A stretch of 64,000 nt of DNA, from NCBI RefSeq assembly GCF_018873765.1, contig NC_057925.1, forward strand, positions 19,169,568 through 19,233,567, read 5' to 3'. The notes under the pieces were generated by a model. The model saw only the letters and a program-made list of their open reading frames with translations. It made no database searches and was not told the origin of the DNA. The translations under genes and the position numbers were made by a program. The stretch comes from Telopea speciosissima (Eukaryota; Streptophyta; Magnoliopsida; Proteales; Proteaceae). Shown here in pieces: positions 34,115-45,439 of the stretch (its first letter is position 1; every line of letters begins with the position of its first letter).

Positions 34115-34639
34115 AAGTATCGGATAAAAATCAAATAAAGACTATTCTAAATTTATTCCATGTGAGATGACAGTGAATTGAGATGGGCTTTAACCCAAAA
34201 AATAATATTTGAGATGGGCTACATTGAGGATTGATCATTCCATATGAAAATTTTGAATCAATTCTTTTCTATTGGATTGGGACAGGCTCAAAATGTTAAA
34301 TGGGAAGGAGACTAGCTCAAATTGTTGAATTTCTATGAATTAAAAAAAAAATCTCGCTTTCCTTTTGTGGCACAGCAATGAGCAGTCTATGTGAATGAAA
34401 AGATGGACTATATTGGATAGGAACTGAATAAACATTATTTGATTTGAACTGGTTCAAAATGAGACTTCCTTATATCTCAGAAAAATTAGTGCTATGATAT
34501 ATCATACCGCTTCTACAAGATTGAGAAAACAAACAGAACAGTAGAATCCCCTTGGGAACTCACATCTATAAGATAAATCAAATGATATAATAAAGATTAG
34601 AAGATAGCATGTAGATAGAGCAACCTGTTTCTTACGATT
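34115..34639. other. AT-rich intergenic DNA
   Basis: No gene seen. It separates two L1 insertions; a C run at 34641-34649 marks the 5' limit of the next one. Confidence 0.4.
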
Positions 34640-34651
34640 GCCCCCCCCCAT

Positions 34652-35377
34652 TGCAACTCATGCAAGGTCTTCGGCCATAATGCAAACTATTGCCCTACAT
34701 CCGTCTCCATCTCTAATCCTGAAGCTCCTATTCCCCCTACGGGAGGTGTTACCAGTGGCGATGGCTGGAAAGCGAATGCACGTCGTCGGAATCGAGCCTC
34801 AAGGGAGGTGCCACCATCTCCTACCCGAGAGCAGTTGCACCACCCTCTTGCGATGGTTATGGAAGATTCTCCTACTTTGGAAGGTGGGGAAAATCACGTC
34901 CCTATTGGTATAGGATCTACGGGCTTGGCTAGGCCCCACCAACCTGGTTTGGAAGGAGAGAATATGGCTACTACCCCTATTATGGAAGCTTTGGATTCGC
35001 CTAAGATTTTGGGTTGTGACATAATGGAGATCCCCCTCCCTATGGATTCTCTTGGTGATGGCTCATACATAAATGCAAATCATGCTAGTCTCCATGCAAA
35101 AGGGGTTGGCACTGTTTCTATTTCGACTAGCACTACAAAGAGCACGGATGACGTGGCGCATAATGGTAACTCTCGTGGGTCGAACGCTGGAGCTAAGAGG
35201 GGGAAGCAGAAGGCTTTGGCACCTACTGGAGGGGGCAATCGATTCGCCATACTCACTAATCCCACTTTTGCAGAAGGGAATGGTGACACAGAAGTTGTGC
35301 ATGATGGCAGAATTAGAGAACGTAGCTTGGTTAGGGGGAGACCGCTGCAGAACTCCTTCTCCCTAGCATTCAAATGA
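34652..35377 (+). pseudogene. LINE ORF1 C-terminal part
   Basis: An open frame without stops from a CCHC knuckle (CNSCKVFGHNANYC, 34652-34693) to TGA at 35375-35377. Downstream it is Pro/Gly/Ser rich and low in structure, as usual in plant L1 ORF1, an RNA-binding protein. The N-terminal RNA-binding domain is lost. The stop overlaps the ORF2 ATG in ATGA. Confidence 0.82.
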
Positions 35378-38300
35378 TATGGCTAGGTGCGTGGAATGCC
35401 AGGGGAATAAACGACCCCAAAAAAAGAAGGGTGGTGATGGATTGGGCGGCTTTTCACAAGCTCGATCTTTTTGGTTTAATGGAAATGCGCGTGAAGCCTA
35501 AGAATTTTGAGCTTTCCTATCGTATGTTTAGTTCTCGTTGGAAGTGCACGCACAATTACTCTTGCTCTGAGGCCGGTTGCATTTGGATTCTCTGGAATGA
35601 AGATGTGGTTGAGATTACCCCCGTGGACATCCTCCCTCAAATCATCCATGTTTGAGTGTTTGTCAAGGTGACTCAGATCTCTTTCTTATCCTCCTTCGTC
35701 TATGGTGGAAATTTCGCAGGTGATCATGAGGACCTTTGGTTGTCTATTCGCAATATGAGGTCCTCTACAAACATCCCTTGGATTCTGCTAGGGGATTTTA
35801 GCTCTATAAAGGACCCTTCTGAGAAGTAGGGTGGCAGACCCGTCACAGCTCGAATGGTTCAGCCTTTCAAAGAGTGTATAAAGGACTGCGACCTCTCTGA
35901 TCTCAGGAGTTCTAGTTGTAGACTGACTTGGAGTAACAAGGGCTTCGGTGATGACCTTATTTCCTACAAAATTGACCATGTTCTAATCAACTATGACTGG
36001 GTCAGTGTGTTCCCTGATGCTGCAACTCGCTTCCTCCTTCCAGGTGTCTCGGATCACAGTTCCATGATCGTGACAGTGGCCAGTAGGTCTGGGAATCGAG
36101 GTAGGCAATTTTATTTCTATAACCAGTGGACTGACCATTCTGATTTCCTTCCTTTGATCCAACAGGTCTGGTCTGAGCCTGTATCAGGTTCCCCCATTTT
36201 TGCCCTCATGGCAAAACTAAAGAAAGTCAGACAGGCGTTAAAAGGCTGGAGTAGGTCGTTGTTTCACAAGCTGGATCATTGGATTGGCTCCTTATCTCAA
36301 GAGCTGGATAGGGTTCAATCCTTATTTATTGATTCCGCCCCTGATCAGGCTTTGGTTCAGGAAGAGCAGCGTGTTTCCCTTGAGCTTCGTCGCCTCATGG
36401 CGATTTGTGAAGCTAAGCTCCGTCAGCGTGCCCGAGTCCTATGGCTTGAGCTTGGGGATGGAAATACGGATTTCTTTCATCATTCCTTGAAGACTAGAAG
36501 AGCCAGGAATAGAATTACTTCCATTCAAGATTCGGTTGGTAACACTCTCACTGATGAGAATAATATCCGCATTGAAGCTGCTCGGTTTTTTGAAAAAAAT
36601 TTCATGGGAACCCCCCCCCCCCCACGGTTTGCTCCCCCTTTGATCTCCCGATTGATCGAGCCTTAGATCATGGTGATTGTAGTCTCCTCATCAAGCCCTT
36701 TACCAGAGAAGAGGTTAAAGATGTGGTCTTTGCTGGCGATGATGACAGCGCGCCTAGGGTTGATGGCTTTGGAGCCCTCTTTTTTAAGCACCCCTGGGAC
36801 ATCACAGGGAATGAGGTTCATGATGCCATTTCTGATTTTTTTTATTAACCTTCATCTCCCTGACCAGGTGAGGCTCTCTAGAATCACTTTGGTTCCAAAA
36901 GGGGTAGTCCAAAACTCCTTCAGTGACTACCGTCCAATCGCAGTTTGCTCTCTGATCTACAGGTTTTTAGCTAAGTTATTGGGTAATTGCCTGAAGTTAG
37001 TCATGCCCAAGCTGGTGGGGTTGAATCAATTGGCTTTCATGGAAGGGCGCCAAATTACCGATAACGTGCTGCTTTGTCAGGAATTGCTTCATGGTTACCA
37101 TTCCAAGAAAGGGAGGCCCTACTTCACGGCCAAGGTGGATCTTCGCAAAGCTTATGACTCCGTCCAATGGAGTTTCTTGTTCTCTTTGTTGCTTCGCCTG
37201 AGATTCCCCCTGTTTTTATTAATTGGGTGTCCCAATGCATTGTGAAGCCAAGATATACCATTTTTGTCAACGGGGCTCAATCCCCTTGCTTCTCGGCTAA
37301 TAGAGGGCTGCGACAAGGATGCCCCATGTCCCCGTTTCTCATCAATATTGTGTTGCAGTTCTTCTCGAATACCCTAGCAGCGACGGTAGAGTCTGGGGTT
37401 TTTTATTACCATCAGTACTGTGATAAAGCCAAGGTCACTACTGTTTGCTTTGCCGACGATCTCTTCATTTTTGGTAAAGTGACTCGGGCCAATGCCACTT
37501 TGTTACACAAGGAGTTTGAAGTCTTCTCTGGCTTGTCCGAGCTTTCTATAAATCAAGGCAAGTCAAATATTTTTTTCTCCAACTGCCCATTTGAGATCAT
37601 GGAGTTCTTCTGTGCTACTACCGGGTTCTCTTGTGGTCTTATACCCATAAAGTACTTGGGGGTTCCTTTCGCTTCCAAGTCCCTGTCTCCTTGTGACTTC
37701 GATCCCCTCCTCTCTAAGATCGACAGTCGCCTCTGTGCTTGGAAGGCTAAGTCCCTCTCCTATGCAGGAAGACTCACTCTCATCTCTTCCATCCTGGGCA
37801 GCATTATTTCTTACTGGTTAAATTTCTTTCCTTTCCCCGCCTCGGTGATCACCTCCCTTGAGAGAAGGCTAGCCCATTTCCTGTGGTGGGGTAATGCTGA
37901 TAAGGGTATTTTTAAGGTGGCCTGGGACACTGTCTGCAGTCCCAAGAAAGAGGCCGGGTGGGCTTGGATTGCGCAGGCTGGGTGAGTGGAATACTGCGGC
38001 TTTCATGCGCCAGGTGTGGCACATTGCAACAAATCATGATACTGCTTGGGTGCATTTCGTCAAACATCGTTGGCTCAAACGACATAGTTTTTGGTCAACC
38101 CCAGCCCCGACACAATGTTCGCGATCCCTAAGTGCAATCTTTCAGCTTCGCAGCGCCACCATGCCAAATATCAGGTACTTGCTCAAGTCTGGCCAGGATA
38201 TCAATTTGTGGTTCGACCCTTGGCTTACAAGTGGTCCCATTTACAAGCCTGGCATGCTGCTTTCCGAAGCCTTGGGGAGAAGCATTTACTCGACTGTTGA

Positions 38301-39541
38301 TAGCCTCATTGTGGATGGGGCTTATTGGCCTACAAACATCTCTGATCCAGCTATTCATGATAGGTGGCTCGAAATTTCCTCTACTAGGATTTTCACAAAG
38401 CTCCCCTCTGACACTGCTGTGTGGTGTGCTACTTCGAGGGGAACTTTCTCGCTTAGAACGGCCTGGGACTCAATCAGGACTCACAAGGAGCCTGTGGCGT
38501 GGTCCAACTTGGTGTGATTCCCTTCCTCCCAAACCCGTTTCTCCTTTGTTGTTTGGCTCGCCATCCTTGGACGGCTCACAACCAGGTGCAAGCTCGCCAG
38601 CTAGGGCGTGACTACAGACACTACTTGTTCGCTGTGTAATACAGGCATTGAGGATCTTTCGCATCTATTCTTCCGATGCTCGTTCTCCAACTTTATTTGG
38701 TAGTGGATTCTCCATCTCATCGGGTTCACCAACCCCTCTCACCAATCTTGGCCTGAAGTGGTCCATTGGTTAGTTGACCATTTCATCGGTGATTCTTTCA
38801 TTAGCAGAGTCAGATGTTTCAGTTTTGGAGCCACAGTTTATCGCATTTGGTGCGAGAGAAACCGCAGGATCTTCACGCAGCAGAAGTCTTCTTGCGAGAG
38901 CGTTTTACGTCGGATCATTGGGGACACTAGAGGCCGTTTCTCTGGCTTCACTCCTACTGTGCCAGACAACAACTCCACTCGGGGTCTTCTTCCATCGGTG
39001 GAAACTCAAAGTGTACTTCTCTGTTCAGCAACCTTCCCTCTTTTCCTGGTTGCGCCCTCCTTCCAGCTGCCTCGCCATTAACTGTGATGGCTCAGTGTCG
39101 AATGGTAGGGGAGGATATGGTGCTATGGCGCGAGATCGTATGGGAAGAGTCATCTTCACCATCGTAGGTGGTTCTAGTGACAATAACATTTTACGTATGG
39201 AACTGGAGGTTGTGCGGTATGGGCTTCGCAGAGCTAGGGACATGGGCTTTCAGAGGGTTCATGTTCGATCTGATTCCATGTGTGCCATCCAGATGATAAA
39301 TGGATCTTATAGCGCTCTGTGGTACTGCCTAGGGCTGCTGGAGGATATCCTTGACGTGAGGACGGAGTTTGATTATTGCACTTTTACGCATGTCTTTAGA
39401 GAAGCCAACGCTTGCGCTGATTTCCTTGCGAGCTTTGTAGACTCAGACCAAGAGATCCCTCTTTACTTGAATAGCCTTCCTCAGGCCCTCACTCACCTAG
39501 TTGGGGAGGACGCAAGAGGAAGAAGATACCAAAGACTGTAA
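35374..39541 (+). pseudogene. LINE ORF2 (endonuclease-RT-RNase H, broken)
   Basis: The protein starts MIWLGAWNARGINDPKKRR, the opening of plant L1 endonucleases; the SDH catalytic motif is at 36049-36057. RT has SDYRPIAVC, GRQITDNVLL, KVDLRKAYDSVQW (near 37132), GLRQGCPMSPFL and the catalytic FADD at 37449-37460. A zf-RVT region follows at about 38380-38700. RNase H (39078-39460) shows INCDGS, ILRMELE, VRSDS and FREANACADFLA, with all acidic positions kept. Breaks: stops at 35653-35655 and 35827-35829, frame changes near 36610-36670 (next to a run of C), 37190, 37985 and 38515. Otherwise well preserved, so probably not very old. Confidence 0.92.
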
Positions 39542-39779
39542 ATTTTGTATTATTCCTTTCTATTTAATGAAACTCCTTTTTCCCAAAAAAAAGAAAGATA
39601 CTTTAACTCCATCACTATAAGAACAAATTACCTTACAAAATGATTAAAGACCACCAAATTTTTTCCCTTAAAATTACTCTTAGAAAACCAGAGAAGCCCA
39701 AAGGAGTTCTAATGGAGCTGATTTTAAAAAAAAAAAAAAAAAAAAAAAATAGAAAATATTAAATGCTTTAACGATCATA

Positions 39780-41285
39780 TCATACAACAGCTGATGATCC
39801 ATTGTTAATGGTGGGTTCCACTTTTCTAAACATATTCCCCTGCTTCATCGTCCAATCATCCTCTTCATTATACACATAAGCTAAACCGCCGTGCCGTGTC
39901 TGATCCATCCCTGCCATCTCGTCCTCTGCAGATATCCTCAACAGCTTCAACCGATGAAGAACATAAAACAGAGGACCCATGGTGACACTCACCCAACCAA
40001 CAGTCACCAGAATCTGAATAATGTGAGCAACCAAAAGCTTTCCACCACCACCCATTAACAACCCATAAGGTCTCCCTTCCGCATAAACCTCATTAACATA
40101 AGCTTCCCTTGCGAACAGAGCTGTAAATATAATCCCCCATGCCCCACAACCTCCGTGCAGCTGCGCCGCCTCAAGTGGGTCATCGTACTTAAACTTCTCT
40201 GCAAGCTTATTACAACCAATCAAGACCCAAGCGGCCACGAACCCACAAATTATTGCCGCCCATGGCTCTACAACAGAGCAACCGGCGGTGATTGCTGCAA
40301 ATCCACCCAAAAGCCCATTACAGACATCGGTGACGTTCCAGTGACCAGACATCAATCGTTTCCCAAACAAGGTAGTGAGCGCCGCCGTACAACCTGCCAA
40401 TGTCGTCGTCACTGCCGTCCGTCCCACAGCGCTCCATTGACCGTAAAATGTTCCGGTACTGTAAGGCTTTAGGATTTGCAGAAACGAACCTGGGTTGAAT
40501 CCATACCAACCGAACCAGAGCATGAAAGTACCCAGAACGACTAAAGAAGCACTGTGTCCCCGCATGGCCACAGATCTGCCGGCATGGTCGAACCTGCCGA
40601 TACGTGGACCTTCGATTAGTGCTCCCCAGAGACCAGCAACCCCTCCGACCAAGTGAACGACGCCGGAGCCGGCGAAATCGATGACCCCAGAACCGAGTAA
40701 TAAGTTATCAGCTTTAAAAGCACTGGCCCAACCATTAGTGGACCAGATCCAGTGAGAGACAACAGGATAAACGAAACCCGTGAGGAAACCGGAGTATATA
40801 AGATAAGAGACGAATTGGGTTCGCTCTGCTATGGAACCACTGGTAATGCCGGCGGCAGCGATGGCGAATGCCCATTGGTACAAGAAGTGACTAAAGTCAT
40901 AACCTTTGGTGGGGAAGTTATTCAGGCCGAAGAAGTGACGGCCGATGAAACCATTGGAAGGTTCTCCAAAGGCGAAGGCATAACCGAAGAGGTAGTAGAA
41001 TAGGCCACCGGCGGCGGCGTCAAGGACATTGGTGAGCATAATGTTCATGGTGTTTTTGGCACGGACTGAACCAGCGCAGAGCATGGCGAAACCGAGTTGC
41101 ATGGAGAAGACAAGGTAGGCGGAGAAGAGGAGGTATGTGGAGTCGATAGCATAACTTGTGTCAGTAAATTTGTTCTGTACTTCACCAAAGAGACCGCAGA
41201 TGTAATCGGCCGCGGCGGTTGAATTGGTGGCTCCGACGAGTTGTTGGCCTAGTTCGGCGGCTGAGCAGCTCAGGGCTGTTGCCAT
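39780..41285 (-). CDS. AMT1: High-affinity ammonium transporter, AMT1 type
   Basis: A 501-residue intronless reading frame, the usual length and structure of plant AMT1 genes. AMT1 proteins are trimeric plasma-membrane transporters that take up ammonium by a charge-coupled route. The Amt signature [20 protein letters not shown] is at residues 203-222, with the first pore His at 211. The second pore His is at 377 in LHGGCGAWG. Eleven hydrophobic segments can be traced between about residues 48 and 445. The cytosolic tail starts about 447 and has the conserved [11 protein letters not shown], where Thr463 matches the position whose phosphorylation shuts the trimer in Arabidopsis AMT1;1. ATG at 41283-41285 gives the typical start [13 protein letters not shown]. 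No break seen. Subtype within AMT1 not assignable. Confidence 0.97.
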   Translation of the reverse strand: MATALSCSAAELGQQLVGATNSTAAADYICGLFGEVQNKFTDTSYAIDSTYLLFSAYLVFSMQLGFAMLCAGSVRAKNTMNIMLTNVLDAAAGGLFYYLFGYAFAFGEPSNGFIGRHFFGLNNFPTKGYDFSHFLYQWAFAIAAAGITSGSIAERTQFVSYLIYSGFLTGFVYPVVSHWIWSTNGWASAFKADNLLLGSGVIDFAGSGVVHLVGGVAGLWGALIEGPRIGRFDHAGRSVAMRGHSASLVVLGTFMLWFGWYGFNPGSFLQILKPYSTGTFYGQWSAVGRTAVTTTLAGCTAALTTLFGKRLMSGHWNVTDVCNGLLGGFAAITAGCSVVEPWAAIICGFVAAWVLIGCNKLAEKFKYDDPLEAAQLHGGCGAWGIIFTALFAREAYVNEVYAEGRPYGLLMGGGGKLLVAHIIQILVTVGWVSVTMGPLFYVLHRLKLLRISAEDEMAGMDQTRHGGLAYVYNEEDDWTMKQGNMFRKVEPTINNGSSAVV

Positions 41286-41350
41286 TGTAGAAGAGAGAGT
41301 AGAGAGTTGGGAAAGGTAATTCTTTCTCTACGTACCTTTGGGAGTCCGAT

Positions 41351-41362
41351 TCCTATTTAACC
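41351..41362 (-). promoter_or_regulatory. Possible TATA box of AMT1
   Basis: On the minus strand GGTTAAATAGGA lies about 65-75 bp upstream of the start codon, in front of a CT-rich leader. A leader that short would fit; no other TATA-like site is closer. Confidence 0.4.
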
Positions 41363-41400
41363 ATCTTTCAAGTTTGCTGACTTCCGTCGTAGGGTATTAA

Positions 41401-41559
41401 TTAGTTGTAAGTAGTAGTTTTGCCGGCCCGGGGGGAGGTGTGGTGAAAGGGTAATTTGGTAAGGTAAAATCTCTAGTTTGTTTGAGTTTCCCTCATTGGG
41501 AATTAGTTAGTTGTTTAGGTAGTAGTTTTGGAAATACACGGAAGGGTAATTTGGTAAGG
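41401..41559. repeat. Partial duplication upstream of AMT1
   Basis: TTAGTTG...AGTAGTAGTTTTG and GAAGGGTAATTTGGTAAGG occur twice in the same order (41401-41464 and 41507-41559), about 115-275 bp upstream of the AMT1 start. Confidence 0.7.
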
Positions 41560-42059
41560 ATAGACACAGTTTTCCTTCAGCCACAATCCTTTGACAGAGG
41601 TGCTTCGATGGTTGTGAGAGTGTATCTCCCAACAGTGGAGGGGTAACTTCGACCATTTCAATATAGGGAAATGTTTTAAGATCCTAGGTAGGATAGTGGT
41701 TGAATCCTTCCAGAATCTTCGCAGAATCCTGCTTAGTGCAAGTTTGAGAACTCTGTGAGTGACGTTTATGGTCCGTATTGTTCTAGCTTTGCTTTTCCAA
41801 AGTTTCCGGTCCACCCCGCCCCGTGTGAGGGAGAAGCCCTGAGATAGAGCTCTAACTGAAAGGTCCGCCGGTCGTACGGTTTGGTGAACCAACTGATGGT
41901 CGCTTCTCTAGTTGAAGTATCGTGCCGCTTTTTCATTGCCTAGGTTACACCTTCGGAATACTCCACAAAGGGATTTCGTTGTTTAAAGGCTCCTTTGTTT
42001 TCGAGTAAAATTTTTCATTGTTTCAACTTTCAAGAAGTAAAATGTGAAATAAAATATTA

Positions 42060-42181
42060 AAGGTAAACTATACATCACCCTTAGTTTTCAATTGAAACTC
42101 AAATCACCCCTATACAGTAACGGTGTTAATCTGCTGTTATTTATTGGTGTGAAAGAACTATTTTCTCTTGTACTAAAACAT
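42060..42181. other. Host repeat for MULE-D (left part)
   Basis: CAGTAACGGTGTTAATCTGCTG...TACTAAAACA matches 56150-56217, and the part right of MULE-D (43873-43930, ACCCTTCCTTCATCTTCAAC) matches 56230-56265. So this is a TIR-like repeat of the family bounding 56060-57853, split by MULE-D. Confidence 0.7.
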
Positions 42182-42190
42182 TAGAATTAA

Positions 42191-42484
42191 GGGTTTTCTA
42201 TAATTATCATCTCAAAATCTTTATTATCTACTATTACCCTCCCAAAAACTTTCAAATAACTGTTACCCCTCTCTGTTGCATACTAATAACTAACTGACCC
42301 TTACCGTTACATTTTCGTAATGGAGAGGGTTAATCGTGACAATTTGCCTTTGTCACAGATTTTTTAAGACCAAAATACCCTTTTGGGGTGGTAATTGTTA
42401 AACAAAAAAAAAAAAAAACCCATCACCGTCCCTTCTCCTCCTCCTTCTCCTTCTTCTTCTTCTTCCTCCTCTTCCTCCTCTGCA
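42191..42484 (+). repeat. Left TIR of MULE-D
   Basis: Pairs inversely with 43587-43863. Shared blocks include ATACTAATAACTAACTGACC, GGACCAAAATACCCTTTTGG (one change) and CCCATCACCGTCCC. Confidence 0.93.
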
Positions 42485-42609
42485 ACCCCAACCCCAAAAT
42501 GTGGCTGCCATCAAACCAAAATCAAAAACCTTGGACCGATAGAAAATTCAGGTTTTTTTCAGGCCCATTTGAAAAACCCAATTAAATTCTCACCCACTAT
42601 AAGTGGCGT

Positions 42610-43175
42610 CTAGAGTACCCTGATGTGGGTATTCCAATAGTTCTTGATTTCATTGTCCCGTTCTTCCGGGTAATCTACCAGCAATTAGAGACCATCTAAA
42701 TATTTGAAAAAAGTCCCAAATGAGTTCATACTGGAAGTGCTTTCAGATTCTCAATTAAATGTGTAATCGAAAAGAATTGATGAGAAGGAAAGAGAAGGGG
42801 GCTTACTTGTTTCCAAGTAAACTATGGAGTTTGATGATGAGCTCATCTTCTTCTTCAGTAAAATTGCCTCTTTTGAGATCAGGCCTCAGGTAATTTATCC
42901 ATCTTAATCTGCAACTCTTTCCACAACGCAGCAAACCTGAAACACACACATAAATGGAGAGAAAGAGAGTAAGAGAGGAAGTAACGACATGGGTTTTCTC
43001 TAGCTTGGCTGATTTGGGTTAGGTTAATCCTAAATGGGTTACCTGCGGCTCTGGGGAGAGATCTCCAGCAGCCCTCGCCATGGGCTCTGTTGTAGTTGAT
43101 GAGGCGCTGATCTTCTTCTTTGGTCCATGCACCTTTGTTGGTGTGGGCTTTCTCACAGCAAGGAGAACGACCCAT
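42610..43175 (-). pseudogene. R2R3-MYB transcription factor gene fragment (MYB4/MYB308-like) in MULE-D
   Basis: Exon 1 (43175-43043, 133 bp) starts [20 protein letters not shown] and covers most of repeat R2. The intron is 106 bp. Exon 2 (42936-42807, 130 bp, the family's standard length) gives [20 protein letters not shown] and [14 protein letters not shown]. The intron is 111 bp. Exon 3 starts at 42695 with WSLIAGRLPGRT; then one extra base shifts the frame to TGQ and TGA (42650-42652). In the other frame DNEIKNYWNTHI follows, then RVL and a stop at 42610. Introns are in the canonical R2R3 phases with GT-AG ends. The source is a subgroup-4-like MYB, a group that includes phenylpropanoid repressors. 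All sequence after R3, including the repression motif, is missing. An exon 1 Asn replaces the usual Ile in LINYxRAHG. Confidence 0.9.
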
Positions 43176-43586
43176 CTGTCTATCTCTCTTCTATGTGTTC
43201 TGCTGCTGCTTCTTTTATGTGTTTTGTACCCTTTTAATTAGAGAGAGAGAGGATTTATGGAAAGAAGTACTAGAACAAAGGAACGAGAGGATTTATATGA
43301 GGAAGAAACTCTTGAGTACCAATTGAGTCGAACCCTTTCGTGGGCATTTGACCGACTTAGTGAGGAAGACGAGTAGTTACAAGATAGGATCAGAAAAGAG
43401 ATGCTCAATGCTGAATGGGATTTGGTAGCTAGGTCTACTTTTTCATGAGAGTTAAAAGAAATTAAACGAAATCTCATCATTTAAACGAGAGGGAGAGGGA
43501 GAGAGATTTCTCTTTCCATATTTTTGTTATTTGATTTCTGTAAAGGTTGTTCTAGAAAGAATTTGATCCAGTGAAACTGGTTTTAT

Positions 43587-43863
43587 GCAGAGGAGGAAGA
43601 AGGAGGAGAAGGGACGGTGATGGGTTTTTTTTTTTTTTTTTTTTTTACAATTACCACCCCCAAAACCCCAAAAGGGTATTTTGGTCCTAAAAAATCCGTG
43701 ACAACGGCACACTGTCACGACTAACCCTCTCCGTTACAAAAATATAACGGTGGGGTCAGTTAGTTATTAGTATGTAACAGAGGGGGGTAACAGTTGTTTG
43801 AAAGTTTTTTGGGAGGTAATAGTAGATAGTAAAGATTTTGGGGGTGATAATTGTAAAAAACCC
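43587..43863 (-). repeat. Right TIR of MULE-D
   Basis: Inverse of 42191-42484 with scattered substitutions and a longer homopolymer (T24 against A15). Confidence 0.93.
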
Positions 43864-43930
43864 TAGAATTAAATTTATAATACTACCCTTCCTTCATCTT
43901 CAACTTAAAATACTCCACCCCTTTCCTGCA

Positions 43931-45179
43931 ACTCCGCTGGCAGCACCAGCACTGCCACCGCTGCTTCGCCCTAGCCCTAGCCCTATGGTCCATTCGTATC
44001 TCCCGTAGAAATCCCGCGGGGAGGGACTAAAAAGAAAATGGTGCAAAGTACTGGCTCTTGTGTCTTAAGCAACATTAAAACTCTTTACGAAATGCTCAGA
44101 GGAATCCGCTTCCTCTTAACCATGAGAGGGGCAAAGATCGAAAGCTCTCACGTTTTAATCAGAGAATTAGAATGGAGAACCTCAGAAGTCAGAACCCCAT
44201 CACTGCATCATCATCCCAATTAATTTCTTGGTTCAACTTATTCCTTCCAGCCTGCGATCATCTTCAGCGGCGGAATCATGTTTTGCATCATCATCTCTCA
44301 AAAAGGTTTCCTAATCCATTAATGATGGCAGCAGCTCCCTCACTTTAAACCAACTCTTCTCAACTTCTTAATCTCACCTCCCTCCCTCAACCTTCTCAAC
44401 TTTCATAGGCGCCAATCTGTGTCACCCACCCACCATAGTCCGTAACCAAGAAAATCGTTGGAATCCACTCCTTCACGAGTTCAAATTCCTTTACTTCCTC
44501 AATCCCCTTCAGGCTTTTTCGTCTTTTGAACCCCACAATCTCTTGCATCTTGCTTCACAAAGAACTGTTTGTTTTTTTCTTGCGAAAACTGAAGCATTCT
44601 CTACTTAAGGCCCCTCCACACCTACCATCCCAAATCTGCATGATTACCAGTTTTCTATTCAGTTTTTGTTAGTCAATTCACAACCGGTTTACATGCGGTT
44701 TGTATTGACGGTTTTAAGAAACAATAACGGTTTGTATGTATTCCCGTGTTTTCCCATTCTCTCCAAACTCCTCCCCACTCATCCTTTTCCCTCACCTATT
44801 TAATAAAAAATCATTCAATTTTCACCAATTCTTTTCCTTTCTTATTCCATGTTTCCTTTTTTTGTTCTTCTCTACTCTCATATGATATCAGGTAGGGTTT
44901 TTGTTAATCAATTTTAACTCCCCTCAGGAGTTTCAGAGGGGATGGGGCGGGAGTTGTAGAAGGGGGTGGGGAAACGCGCGCTATGGAGTTGCTTGGTTGT
45001 CTAAGGCCATTGCTTGTTTGCACTCTACCCTTTTTTCGCTGGTTTGACCATGGATAAAAAAAAAGGAGAGAACGCCTCAGAGTTGGAAGGGCAACGACTG
45101 CAGGAGGGGTCAAAAGTGGCCACAAGCAGCTGTGGCCGAACCCTTGTCAAATTCAAAGGTAACAACTTCTCTATATTAA
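43931..45179. other. Unassigned DNA between MULE-D host repeat and mitochondrial insert
   Basis: C/T-rich sequence with leader-like character (about 43930-44560) and GGCTAGGGCTAGGG-like runs. No open frame has a recognised domain. It may be cargo of the MULE family that hosts MULE-D, but I could not find a matching right end. Confidence 0.35.
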
Positions 45180-45439
45180 CCAAACTTGTATGACCGACTG
45201 AAAAGCAAGGAAAGTAATGTACTCTCGGCTCTAACCAAAGCGCTTATCTTTCATCAAAGGGGGAAGAAGCAGCTGCGTCGAATTTAAAAATAAGAGGACC
45301 AAATACTCATAACGTCCCAAAAAGCGTGACCATTAACACTGAATTTGACTAAATTAGTGTGTATATCATTAAGAAATGATATATTAGTATGAAAATAGGG
45401 AGTGGCATTTCAGTCAATATCCCCCGAAAGGCACTCTAG

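Larger units (their letters stand above)
34640..39592 (+). mobile_element. L1-type LINE, 5'-truncated, nearly complete ORF2
   Basis: ORF1 remains from its zinc knuckle on; ORF2 covers endonuclease, RT, zf-RVT and RNase H in order. The 3' UTR is short and ends in A8 (39585-39592). The 5' truncation in ORF1 is typical of incomplete target-primed reverse transcription. I could not find a convincing TSD. It ends about 190 bp past the AMT1 stop codon, head to tail-end with it. Confidence 0.92.
42191..43863. mobile_element. MULE-D: Pack-MULE carrying an R2R3-MYB gene fragment
   Basis: Inverted ends begin GGGTTTTCTATAATTATCA (left) and GGGTTTTTTACAATTATCA (right, inverted). A perfect 9-bp TSD TAGAATTAA lies at 42182-42190 and 43864-43872. 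TIRs are about 294 bp (42191-42484) and 277 bp (43587-43863), and end in a (CTT/CTC)n plus poly(A)/(T) tract, CCCATCACCGTCCC. The 1,673-bp element contains exons 1 to 3 of a MYB gene on the minus strand, with introns. No transposase. A related sequence without the insert exists at about 56150-56280. Confidence 0.95.

Noticed and set aside
40155..41003. Plus-strand open frames across AMT1
   Set aside because: They are shadows of the intact AMT1 reading frame on the minus strand.
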